A stretch of DNA of 23,678 nucleotides from DQWO01 sp964478545 (GCA_964478545.1 CAYZIS010000038.1:1-23678); one strand, 5' to 3'; shown: positions 15,064-23,619, numbered from the stretch's first letter. Notes: generated by a model from the sequence alone, not told the origin. Made by a program: numbers and translations.

Positions 15064-17109
15064 TCAGTAACGTACATTGCATTGAAGCATCCAATTAAAC
15101 ATATCGTCATTTTCCTGGGAAACTTTATATCCTGCATTGAAACGGAAGTTTAACAGTTGGCAGGGAATCCAGGACAGGGAAAAATCAAGCTTGTGGCTGC
15201 TGTTATCCGGAGAGGTATCGAAAAGATAGCCGGCGGTGGTTCGGATAGTCGGAGAACACAGCCAGGCTAGATTGCTGTGCAGGCTTGTTCTCTCGTCGGT
15301 TTGCTGGCGGTCTATTTGGGAGGAGATGGAAAGAATGTCGGATGGACGGTAATTGACCAGAAAACCGTAATAAATCGCCGTGGAATCATCGTCATAATAG
15401 ACATCCATGTGTACTTTTCGGTTTAAGCGCATGGTGGTTCCGAGGCGCCAGCGAAAGGTGGATCCATACTCATCATCATCCGTCCAGTTGGTCAGCAGGC
15501 TGGTGGTGATATCGGGATAAATCCTGGCGGTCAGATAGCCATTGAGGTCATCGCGCGTCTTCATCAGTTTGTGGTTGGTATATTCCTTATTCCTGGTCAG
15601 TCCCAGGGAAATATCGATACTGTCCAGAGGGGAGGATTTTATCACTGCTGTATAGTAGCGGTCGATTTCATTGTCCTGGTCCTCTTCCCGGATATAATGT
15701 TCATCAAATCCTAGGGTAAACCAGAAATAACGATTCAGGTAATAATCGCTGCTCAAGGAAGCATTAATATTGATCTCGTTGTTGCCGGGATCGTAGCGAT
15801 AATCCCGATAGCTGAATTTATTGTTCAAGGTCCAGCGTTCAAGTGGCCGCAGGGTCAGGTTCAGCGCGGAGTCACTTTTGGTGAATTGAGAGTCGGTGAC
15901 TTCCTTGCCATTGATAAACCGGCTTTCACCGGCCTCCAATTCGGTAACCCGGAGCGTTTTAATGAGAAAGCCACTGAGACTGAGCACGATCTTGACATAT
16001 TCATGCTGTAGCGTGGGGAAATCAATAATTGCCATGGTCTGGAGGAGCAGGGAATCAAGTTTATAAGTGATGGTGGGTAACCCGGTGATTAACTGCCAAT
16101 TACGGCCATCCTCACTTTCATAGGTTTGCCAGGCCAGTCCTTGCTGTTCGCTGAGAAGCAGTTCCCGGTCAAAATAAATCCTGATTTTATTCACAACTTG
16201 TCCGTCAGCGTGAACGGCGATATTATGCATTTCGGTGGGTGAACTGATTTCTATGCCGGCAGATTCCTGCAGCTGATTATCGGTCAGAGCGGTGTTTTTC
16301 TCCAGCTCTCCCTGTTCAGGAGAGCTGTCCAGCCCGTGAAACCCTTCTTGTTCCAGGGCTTTGAAAAAAAAGTCACCGCCACCGCTGACCCGGGTTTCAT
16401 AGTTTGCATAATCGTAGGAAAACCGTTGGCCGACATCAATGACAAGTTTCTGTTGCCAGAACGACCAGCTTTCAGCCAGCTTCAGCATGCCGTAATGATG
16501 ATCGGCATTGGTGGTGACCTCCTTGACCTTGTCCTTATTGGAGGTTCGGTTGTAATTGTACAGGTACTCCATGATCCAGTATTTCCAGCTCAGTGTGCTT
16601 CCCATTTGGGTTGATGAAATATCCTGCTTATGGGGGTTGAGATCGTCCTGCTGGAAGGATTCATTGTAGTACAGTCGAAGAACGGGCCATCTTTCTTCCC
16701 ACTGGCTGAACCAGTTGAGATTCCAGCCTTTGAAGTTGCGGGATGGCTGGTTTTTATAATCGTACCAGCTGAAGTTGGCTCCCAGGTTGAGGAAAAAGAG
16801 ATCGTTGCGCAGGTCCAGGCTGACGGAGGGAGAAAGGTTCGAGCCGTCACGAGCCCCGTTATCGGAATGGTATTGATTGTAGCGGACGGTGCTGTTCAGA
16901 TTAGCAGCGGCGGTAAGTTCCTTGGTCAATGTCAGGTTGTATAACTCGTCAAACAGCCAGAAATCCTCCTGACCGTTGTCAAAGGTGTTGTAGCGCCAGG
17001 TTGCCGTACCGCTCAGCGGCTGGGCTGCTAAAATACCTGGGTGGCTGAGTACTAAAATAAGGACAGCCACCCAGGCTGTAAGGATTATTTTTCTATGCGT
17101 GCTTTGCAC
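15064..17109 (-). CDS. Outer-membrane beta-barrel of a porin-cytochrome conduit (ExtB/OetI/MtrB-type role)
   Basis: Encodes 681 residues from a GTG at 17109, with CAGG upstream. A signal peptide ends near LAA (residue 29). Much of the rest alternates short amphipathic strands rich in Tyr, Trp and Phe with Asp/Asn-rich loops, and the chain ends in aromatic Tyr (NVRY), the usual signature of an outer-membrane barrel. It lies immediately downstream of two dodecaheme cytochrome genes, the arrangement of porin-cytochrome conduits that move electrons through the outer membrane. Residues about 255-395 break the strand pattern and resemble a discoidin/F5-8C-like domain (TYESEDGRNWQLI, then EYVKIVLSLSG), an apparent insertion into the barrel. 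It has no CxxCH. The barrel call is strong; assignment to a named conduit family is inference from context. Confidence 0.8.
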   Translation of the reverse strand: MQSTHRKIILTAWVAVLILVLSHPGILAAQPLSGTATWRYNTFDNGQEDFWLFDELYNLTLTKELTAAANLNSTVRYNQYHSDNGARDGSNLSPSVSLDLRNDLFFLNLGANFSWYDYKNQPSRNFKGWNLNWFSQWEERWPVLRLYYNESFQQDDLNPHKQDISSTQMGSTLSWKYWIMEYLYNYNRTSNKDKVKEVTTNADHHYGMLKLAESWSFWQQKLVIDVGQRFSYDYANYETRVSGGGDFFFKALEQEGFHGLDSSPEQGELEKNTALTDNQLQESAGIEISSPTEMHNIAVHADGQVVNKIRIYFDRELLLSEQQGLAWQTYESEDGRNWQLITGLPTITYKLDSLLLQTMAIIDFPTLQHEYVKIVLSLSGFLIKTLRVTELEAGESRFINGKEVTDSQFTKSDSALNLTLRPLERWTLNNKFSYRDYRYDPGNNEININASLSSDYYLNRYFWFTLGFDEHYIREEDQDNEIDRYYTAVIKSSPLDSIDISLGLTRNKEYTNHKLMKTRDDLNGYLTARIYPDITTSLLTNWTDDDEYGSTFRWRLGTTMRLNRKVHMDVYYDDDSTAIYYGFLVNYRPSDILSISSQIDRQQTDERTSLHSNLAWLCSPTIRTTAGYLFDTSPDNSSHKLDFSLSWIPCQLLNFRFNAGYKVSQENDDMFNWMLQCNVRY

Positions 17110-17155
17110 AATAACCTGGATATGTCTGGCGGTAATGCCTCTGGTCGTTCAGGGT

Positions 17156-18059
17156 TTAGTGCCCTGGCAAGGTCAGGGCGTGAGGCTCACCGTGGCATTC
17201 AGCGCAATTGTGCTTGAAGCGCTGCAATATTGCCTGTGAATGCGGTTCGTTGTGGCACCTGGCACATTCGGGAATAAAGCCGTGTTTCTCCGCGTGGCAA
17301 TATACACACTGCAATTGAGAGTGCTTGCGGGAACTGCTTTTGAGCGTCTTAGTTATTGCTTCATGGCAGCTGGCGCAGACTTCATTGCCGGTATCCTGGG
17401 AGTAAGTGATTTCCCGGGGCGAATGGACCGGATGACAGCCCATGCAGCCGTTGTTATCGGTATAGGTGGTATGAGGAGTTTCGTGACACTCCAGGCAACT
17501 GGGTTTGTAACCATGTTTGGTGTGATGACACTCACTGCAGGCAACATCGGTATGAGAGCTTTTGAAGGTGTTAACTTCCGTTTTCTGTTTGCCATGGCAC
17601 GTGGCACAGTCTTTTTCCAGGACATCGAGATTCACCAGGCTGGCCATTGGGGCATGGGGGTCGGTGTGACATTCAAGGCAGGCGGGAAACTCGGATCCGT
17701 GTGTTACCCCATGACAGGTTTCGCAGTGGGGAATGACGTCCTTCCACTGGATGCCAGGCCGCAGGGAGTGAAATGTCTGGTGACATTCACGACAGTTGAT
17801 CTGGTGTCTACCCCCCCTGGTCCCTGATGTCCTTGAAAACATCAAAATGGCACTGGGCGCATTGCAGGGTGGTGAGGGGAAGCACCGGCTGCTGATATAC
17901 CGCCGGGGGTTCTATCTCGGCAAGCTGCAATACGCCGGCCGGCTGCGGTTTTTCCGCAACACTGCTTTTCTGGTTTTCCTGGGCCATGGTACAGCCCAAA
18001 AAAACCACCACCACACAGATCATAATCCAGATATTCCATTTAGTCGGTATCTTTTTCAT
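17156..18059 (-). CDS. Dodecaheme c-type cytochrome lipoprotein, interrupted at a G7 tract
   Basis: A good start (ATG 18059, GGGAGGGG upstream) leads into a leader ending in FLGC (Cys23) and the first motif CAQCH, then the frame ends at DIRDQGG-stop. The next frame continues with GRHQINCRECH and eleven further motifs to the stop at 17156. Removing one G from the G7 run (17811-17817) joins them as DIRDQGGRHQINC, matching the paralogue at 18198 (VETKGGLHMSAVSC). The joined protein would be about 300 residues with twelve CxxCH. It lies between the other dodecaheme gene and the porin, so it probably docks on one face of the barrel. The break may be a homopolymer error, a true mutation or slippage-based phase variation; sequence alone cannot decide. 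Confidence 0.75.
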
Positions 18060-18197
18060 ACATCCCCTCCCTTTTTTTCCTGATGATAAACTCACGGAAC
18101 TTAGAGTGTTGTGAGCCATCAATTTAACTGATTTTCATGCTTTTTCAGCTCATAAGTCTAGAGGTTTAAAGTTCTTCATAGCTCCGAATACTGTTGT

Positions 18198-18983
18198 TTA
18201 TTTAGACAGATCGTGGGCATCCACATGACAGGATAGACAGTTGGGAAATTTCTTGTGCATTCCTGGTCCATGAGGTTCCCCGTGACAGATCATGCATTTC
18301 GGCACCATTTTATGCTGTTCTTTGTGGCAGTAAACGCATGAGAGTTCATGGTGTTTGGTTCGGTTTTTAGCCAGCAGGTCAAATTCATTTCCATGGCAGC
18401 CGCTACAGAAGGATGAAGGAATGTTCTGATCGTATTTCACTACCGTCGGCATGTGTGGTTTGTGACAACGCAGGCAGTCCTGGTAGGTCATCTCGCTGGT
18501 GTGAGGTTCATGACACGCAAGGCATTCTTGGAAGGTGGCATGCTTAGGATGGCATTCGGCGCAACTAAGTTCAGCGTGCTTGCTTGGGTAGCTGGACATC
18601 TCCTGCCCCTCGTTCTGGTGACAGGACAGGCATATCGGCTTGACTTCCATGCCTGTTTTGGTAATATCCATGTCTAGTGGATGGTGTGGATAGTGGCAGG
18701 TGATACAGTCGGCAACCTGGTAATGGGCTTTCGCTGTCGGTTCATGGCACTGGGAACACTGGGGAATGGCATTTTTACCGCGGGGTGGATGCTCCACATG
18801 ACAGTCAAGACAGCTGACCGCCGACATGTGCAGGCCGCCTTTCGTTTCAACATCCTGCACCACTTTCGCGTGGCATTTTATACAGTCCGTCAACTGTAAT
18901 TCGCTGGTTGCTGCGAATGCCGAACTGCTGATGAAAGCCGTCAACAGCATTACTACCGTTATGATACTCCATTTTTTACCCAT
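18198..18983 (-). CDS. Periplasmic dodecaheme c-type cytochrome (ExtA/OetA-like)
   Basis: Encodes 261 residues from the ATG at 18983, with AAAGGAGAGAGG upstream. A clear Sec signal (VVMLLTAFISSSAFA) is followed by twelve CxxCH motifs, the first at residues 34-38. It is closely related to the 345-1151 protein: both share a QL-x-x-x-DCIKCH opening, GCIDCH or SCLDCH before a HPP segment, a CVSCHEPH or CLACHEPH motif, and a KFPxCxxCHxxAHDL tail. It is predicted to be soluble in the periplasm, where it would pass electrons to the lipoprotein cytochrome and barrel encoded just downstream. The number of hemes and size fit the periplasmic dodecahemes of Ext/Oet conduits. The cytochrome call is certain; conduit role is inferred. 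Confidence 0.92.
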   Translation of the reverse strand: MGKKWSIITVVMLLTAFISSSAFAATSELQLTDCIKCHAKVVQDVETKGGLHMSAVSCLDCHVEHPPRGKNAIPQCSQCHEPTAKAHYQVADCITCHYPHHPLDMDITKTGMEVKPICLSCHQNEGQEMSSYPSKHAELSCAECHPKHATFQECLACHEPHTSEMTYQDCLRCHKPHMPTVVKYDQNIPSSFCSGCHGNEFDLLAKNRTKHHELSCVYCHKEQHKMVPKCMICHGEPHGPGMHKKFPNCLSCHVDAHDLSK

Positions 18984-19086
18984 TTTTGTCCTCTCTCCTT
19001 TTATGAATTATCGGTTGATTTGCCCTATTGCAAGCAGTTTTCTGGCTTATTATGTTTGCCTTCTGTCAGGGTCAGGTCTCCATTCA

Positions 19087-20112
19087 TTATTGCCGGTTAT
19101 TAGTGAGCGGGTCCGAATCGTCGGTAACGCTGATGTGAAAAACCTGCAGGCGATGATTAAACATGTCTGCCACCCATAACCGGTTCTGCCGGTCGAGGCA
19201 GACATCTGAAGGGTAGAAAAACCATCCCTGTCTGGCGCCCTTGCCGCCAAAATCAAAAAGGAAGTTTCCCTGCTGATTGTAGACATTAATGGTGTGCCGC
19301 ATGTAATCGACAACATAGACCAGATCACGACGGTTGTCGATAGCGATCCCCCGAGGACGGGACAGCTTTCCGGCGCTACCGCCCTTTTCGCCGAATGCAT
19401 AGAGGAACTCCCCCTGGGATGAATAGACAAAAACTTTTCCCATGGTTTCACTCAGCAGAAAAATTCGATCAGCGTCATCGACGGCGAAGGATTTGACCGG
19501 TGCCTTTTCCCTTATTCCCAGAACGTCGGTAAACGGAATAATATGTTGCTGCAGGTTACCATGCAGATCCAGAACCAGGAGTCCTTCCGGATTTTTTCCC
19601 GCCAGGTAGATGAGGTTTTTCCTGACCAGGACTTTGGCGGGTTGGTAGGTGGTAGCCTTCTTGAATCCGGAAAAAAAAATCTTTTCGGTCGGCAGCAGTG
19701 CCCGATCGAATACTTGCAAATGATTTGCTTCGGCAGTGCCGCTGTTATAGAGACTACTTATATAGATTTTGTCTTTATATACGGAGCAGCTGAGGGCGGA
19801 TTTGATCCCCCTTCCCGCTCCGAAAGATGCCAAGGGAAGAAAATCGGTGGTGAAAATCACCAGCTGGTTTTCACCACCACAGGTGGCGTATATCTCGTCT
19901 TCTTCCTGATCGTAAAACAGAGATGTGGGAAAAAAGAGTTGTACGCCGTTTTCATCGGTGGTTATTTCCTGCAGGCACCTGACTTTATGGGTGTTTTTTT
20001 GAGGTGTGGTGGCCCATGGCGATAGCGGAAAAAAAACAATGTCAGCCAGTGTTACTATAAGAATGAGTGCCAAGCATCTGATAGACTGCTCTCGCCTGTT
20101 TTTAGTGATCAT
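19087..20112 (-). CDS. NHL-repeat beta-propeller protein, first gene of the cluster
   Basis: Encodes 341 residues from the ATG at 20112. A signal segment (CLALILIVTLADIVFF) precedes about six propeller blades. The last ones are textbook NHL repeats: RPRGIAIDNRRDLVYVVD, then RHTINVYNQQGNFLFDFG, YPSDVCLDRQNRLWVADM and NHRLQVF. There is no CxxCH. It is separated from the GAF gene by an AT-rich 92-base gap that probably holds the cluster promoter, and from the dodecaheme gene by about 100 bases. It is the third propeller gene in the window, each beside cytochrome genes. Such proteins may act as docking or assembly scaffolds in the periplasm; that is inference. Confidence 0.82.
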   Translation of the reverse strand: MITKNRREQSIRCLALILIVTLADIVFFPLSPWATTPQKNTHKVRCLQEITTDENGVQLFFPTSLFYDQEEDEIYATCGGENQLVIFTTDFLPLASFGAGRGIKSALSCSVYKDKIYISSLYNSGTAEANHLQVFDRALLPTEKIFFSGFKKATTYQPAKVLVRKNLIYLAGKNPEGLLVLDLHGNLQQHIIPFTDVLGIREKAPVKSFAVDDADRIFLLSETMGKVFVYSSQGEFLYAFGEKGGSAGKLSRPRGIAIDNRRDLVYVVDYMRHTINVYNQQGNFLFDFGGKGARQGWFFYPSDVCLDRQNRLWVADMFNHRLQVFHISVTDDSDPLTNNRQ

Positions 20113-20147
20113 TCCACTGGTCCACTTTGGTTGTGAAATATAATTTT

Positions 20148-20153
20148 ATTATA
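20148..20153 (-). promoter_or_regulatory. Candidate -10 element of the main cytochrome cluster
   Basis: TATAAT on the minus strand lies within a strongly AT-rich stretch, 36 bases upstream of the ATG at 20112. No good -35 hexamer sits 16-18 bases further upstream; a TTGACA at 20203-20208 is too far away and overlaps the GAF stop. An activator-dependent promoter is possible. Confidence 0.3.
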
Positions 20154-20204
20154 ATATATTTCGCCATCAACTACCATTTTTCATTTGTAAATGCAACACT
20201 ATTG

Positions 20205-20959
20205 TCAATAATGGGCAACGATGGATGAGGCGATTCTGGCATCTTCGTAGCTTATATGTGAAGCTATTAAAGGTTTGTCGGCCAGCACATAACCGTAAAA
20301 GCTGTTTTCCTCGCAGATGGGGATAATTAAAAACGCCGAGGCATTGCCGATCAGCGATTCAACGGTTTTGTCATGTTTGCAGTAAGTAAGTACTGAGTAG
20401 TGTTTAAAACAGGATTGATCAGCCGCCTCAATTTTGTTGGGCTCCTCAATGTCTTTAAAGCAGATGTTGATGTGCCGCCGGCGGTTGCTTCCCTTTCGTT
20501 CGGCATAATCGTCCTTGAAAATGCCGCATTTAACTGTTTTGTTGTTCTGGTTAGTTGGGTGAGTGCTTGATTTCAGGACATTAAGCGGTTCCCGGTCGGC
20601 ATAAGCCCGTTTCAGCAGACCATTCACCTGGCCGAAAGGCACCTGAATGTCTTTTATCTTATCAAATCCATAAAAACCCGGCTTTCCAGCATCTTCTCCT
20701 GTTGATTGTAATAGAGCACCACCATTCGTTCCAGGCTGGTGGTCTCGACAATATCTTCGACGATATGGTTCAGCAGCGTATCTACGGCGTCAGAACGGAC
20801 CATCCTGGTGATGCTGCGATAGAGATGGCGCAGGTCGGATACCCGCTTTTGTTTATTAACAGTATAAGATTTTTTTCCGGCACCAGAAGTTGTACGGTCA
20901 GCTGCCACAGAATGAATCCACGCAGCTATTAGCCTGAGCCGTACAGAATTTTGCTTCAT
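20205..20959 (-). CDS. GAF-domain signalling protein (frameshifted)
   Basis: The ATG at 20959 overlaps the kinase stop as TGATG, so the two genes are coupled. Residues about 40-100 (SDLRHLYRSITRMVRSDAVD, then TTSLERMVVLYYNQQEKML) form the start of a GAF domain, and the frame then stops at 20654. The next frame continues as GFDKIKDIQVPFGQVNGLL and ends with SAFLIIPICEENSFYGYVLA and ISYEDARIASSIVAHY at 20205. Adding one T to the T5 run at 20672-20676 (minus strand) restores ESRVFYGFDKIKD, giving about 251 residues. The protein stops right after the last GAF helix and has no output domain. Its 3' end is duplicated at 239-281, so it may have been cut by a rearrangement. It probably works with the kinase. 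Confidence 0.65.
20214..20256. repeat. Right copy of 43-base direct repeat (3' end of GAF gene)
   Basis: Matches 239-281 at 39 of 43 positions in the same orientation. Here it lies inside the GAF gene and encodes its final helix on the minus strand. Two of the four differences are synonymous in that frame. Together the two copies bracket the whole cytochrome cluster. Confidence 0.75.
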
Positions 20960-23619
20960 CAGCTTTCTGCGGTTGTTTTGGCGTTGATCACTTCCTTGAT
21001 TTTGGCAGTCAGGACGGGGAGGGTATAAGGTTTGTCCAGCAGCAGGTTTTTGTCAACTTCCCGCAGCTCAAGCCGGTCACTGATATATCCTGAAGTGTAG
21101 AGTACCTTGATCTCCGGACGTAAGACTGTCACTTGGCGGGCGGTTTCAAGGCCGTTAATGCCAGGCATAACCAGGTCGGTGAACAGCAGGTCCAGCCGAC
21201 CGTTGTGGTTTTTGGCCAGATCAATGGCTTCATTTCCGTCTGCCGCGGCCAGCACCTGGTAACCGGCCCGCTGCAGGCTCTCAGTGACCAGTTCACGGAG
21301 TTTTTCTTCATCTTCCGCCAGCAGGATGGTGCCGTTCCCCTCCATGAGCTTTATTTCATTGCCAAGGTCATCTTGAATCTCTTGTATGCGGGTTACCGGC
21401 CAGTTAACCAGGAAAGTCGTCCCTACCTCTGGCTGGCTGTCCATGTAAACAGATCCCCGGTTCTGCTTGATAATTCCGTAAACGGTGGCTAAGCCTAATC
21501 CGGTACCCTTACCCTGTTCTTTGGTGGTAAAAAATGGTTCAAAAATCTTGTCTTTAACCTCAGGCGGTATGCCGATCCCATTATCACTTACTCCCAACTG
21601 TATATGCGGGCCTGTCCTGCAGCCATTGTGTTGATTGATGTATGCCTGATCAAAATTACACAGCGCCGTGGAGATGATGATCTTCCCGATTCTGGTGGTG
21701 GAGAGGGAATGTACGGCGTCGGCGGCATTGACCACCAGATTAACGATGATCTGTTCCAGCTGAACCGGGTCGGCCAGTACCGGGGGCAGATTTTCCTCCA
21801 GCTGGTTTTCCAGCTCAATGTCCTCGCCAATTAACCGCCGAAGCATCTTTCCTAAATTAGTAACCACGCTGTTAATGTTGACACTTTTTGGTCTGATTAC
21901 CTGTTTACGGCTGAAGGCCAGCAGTTGGCGAGTAAAGCTGGCGGCTCGCTCACCGGCCTGTATGATCTCCTGAAGAGCACCTCGCAGCGGATTGTCGTTT
22001 TTCGTTGACATCAAGGTGAGTTCGGCGCGACCGTTGATAACGGTCAGGATGTTGTTGAAATCGTGTGCTACACCGCCGGCCAGTCGGCCGATACCCTCCA
22101 TTTTCTGGGACTGCAACAGTTGGGCGCTGAGTGTTTTCTGCTCAGTGATGTCCCTGGCGAAATGGGCGATGTCGGTGACTTGGCCGCTATTATCATACAT
22201 TGGCGCGGCGGAAACCAGGAAGGTTTTATTCAGGTTTTTATGAGTTATCTCAATGGAACGATGCTCTCCATCAGTGATGGTTTTCAGTATCGGGCAGCCG
22301 GGGCAAGGTTTTTCGCCGTTGCGGAACAACTCGTAGCATTTATTACCGATTAATTCGGTTTTCGGCTTGTCAAGCAGGTTGATGGCCGCCTGGTTGAGTT
22401 TCCTTACGGTCAGGTCAGGCTCCAGGATGGCAATGATATCATCAACGGAATCAAAGGTTCGCCGCCACTTTTCTTCCGCCGTTTTGATTTGTTGGGTAGC
22501 TTTTTTATGACCGGTGATGTCCCAGAAAATGCCGGTGATCCCAATGGCCCGGCCGGTTGGATCAAACTCGACTCCCACTTTATTGCGTACCCACTTTAGC
22601 TGAAGGTTGACAATAATCCGATGTTCGATTTCGAAAGGCTGTCCGGCAAGCGCCGCCTGCCAGGCATCATCAACTTCTTGGCGGTCTTCAGGGTGTACAT
22701 TGGCAAGTATAAGCTCATAGGTAAGAGGGGTTCCAGGGCTAATGTCGAATATCCGGTAGATCTGTTTTGACCAAGTTGTTTCGTTGTTTGCCAGATCCAG
22801 ATGCCAGCTGCCGATTTGCGCCACCTCCTGGGCTCGATTGAGGGCTTCTTCACTGACCCGCAGGGATTTTTCCGCTTTTCCCCATCCACGGAGGTAGTGT
22901 CCTAAATGTAAATTACCTAAACCAACTCCGATAATGCCGATCAGCCAGATGAGTAAGTAGGTCATCATCAGCTTATTCTGCTGTTCACGTTGGGAAACCC
23001 ACAATGGTGCCAGCGGAACCGCGAGGCTGATTCCACCCATGGACTTGTTGACCTGATTTTCCTGTCGGGGGTGGCAAATTAAGCAACGTTTCCTGATGAG
23101 CAGTGGCTGCATTAACCGCAGATAGGCTACTCCATCGATCTTGGCTATTTCGGCCACTTCTTTTGTCCCGCCCGTGAAGGTGTTCAAGGCTTTCTTTTCC
23201 CACTCATCCGGTAGATTTTTCGGCCGCAATGGTTTCAGACTGGTCATGTGCCCCTTGTAACCGAATTGTCCGAATACCAGTTGGTGCATGTCGCTGCTCA
23301 TGTAGCGGGGCATAATCAGGGTCAGTTTGATGCCGGATGTTGTGGTGAAGTCGCGGTTTTTAAGCTGGGAGAACAAGGGGTTGGGCTGTATTTTATCGGA
23401 CAGCGGGGCGTAAAAGCCGCCTTGAACGGCAAGCTGGCGCTGGTAGACAAGATCGCTGCTTAAAACCGCTTGGGCGTGAGATTTCGCCGCCGCCAATAAA
23501 TCTTTTCGGAGCCCATGGAGGTTCCAGGTTGCCAGCCCGATCATGAGCAGTGTCCAGCACAGGATAGCGGCCAAGGTATAACCAGTCAGCACCATCGTTG
23601 GGGATTTTTTCGGGGTCAA
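20959..23619 (-). CDS. Hybrid sensor histidine kinase with c-heme sensor domain and PAS domains
   Basis: Encodes 886 residues. The start is uncertain: TTG at 23619, or ATG at 23595. Two membrane segments (about 10-33 and 216-238) enclose an extracytoplasmic domain of the DUF3365/Tll0287-like type carrying one heme motif, CLICH, at 179-183. Two PAS domains follow (about 258-372 and 385-495; the second has a CPGC pair near 439-442). The HisKA box holds His519 (GGVAHDFNNIL). The ATPase domain shows the N-box (NLVVNAADAV), DNGIGIP, the FEPFFTTK F-box and GKGTGLGL. A C-terminal receiver has Asp815 (FTDLVMPG) and Lys863 (LDKPY). It likely senses redox state through the heme and relays to a regulator not encoded here. 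Adjacent to the cytochrome cluster, it is the obvious candidate controller, which is inference. Confidence 0.9.
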   Translation of the reverse strand: MTPKKSPTMVLTGYTLAAILCWTLLMIGLATWNLHGLRKDLLAAAKSHAQAVLSSDLVYQRQLAVQGGFYAPLSDKIQPNPLFSQLKNRDFTTTSGIKLTLIMPRYMSSDMHQLVFGQFGYKGHMTSLKPLRPKNLPDEWEKKALNTFTGGTKEVAEIAKIDGVAYLRLMQPLLIRKRCLICHPRQENQVNKSMGGISLAVPLAPLWVSQREQQNKLMMTYLLIWLIGIIGVGLGNLHLGHYLRGWGKAEKSLRVSEEALNRAQEVAQIGSWHLDLANNETTWSKQIYRIFDISPGTPLTYELILANVHPEDRQEVDDAWQAALAGQPFEIEHRIIVNLQLKWVRNKVGVEFDPTGRAIGITGIFWDITGHKKATQQIKTAEEKWRRTFDSVDDIIAILEPDLTVRKLNQAAINLLDKPKTELIGNKCYELFRNGEKPCPGCPILKTITDGEHRSIEITHKNLNKTFLVSAAPMYDNSGQVTDIAHFARDITEQKTLSAQLLQSQKMEGIGRLAGGVAHDFNNILTVINGRAELTLMSTKNDNPLRGALQEIIQAGERAASFTRQLLAFSRKQVIRPKSVNINSVVTNLGKMLRRLIGEDIELENQLEENLPPVLADPVQLEQIIVNLVVNAADAVHSLSTTRIGKIIISTALCNFDQAYINQHNGCRTGPHIQLGVSDNGIGIPPEVKDKIFEPFFTTKEQGKGTGLGLATVYGIIKQNRGSVYMDSQPEVGTTFLVNWPVTRIQEIQDDLGNEIKLMEGNGTILLAEDEEKLRELVTESLQRAGYQVLAAADGNEAIDLAKNHNGRLDLLFTDLVMPGINGLETARQVTVLRPEIKVLYTSGYISDRLELREVDKNLLLDKPYTLPVLTAKIKEVINAKTTAES

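Noticed and set aside
19064..19086. GGGTCAGGTCT motif after the NHL gene as a second RAYT-type repeat
   Set aside because: It resembles repeats near such transposases, but it is single and has no inverted partner or transposase nearby.
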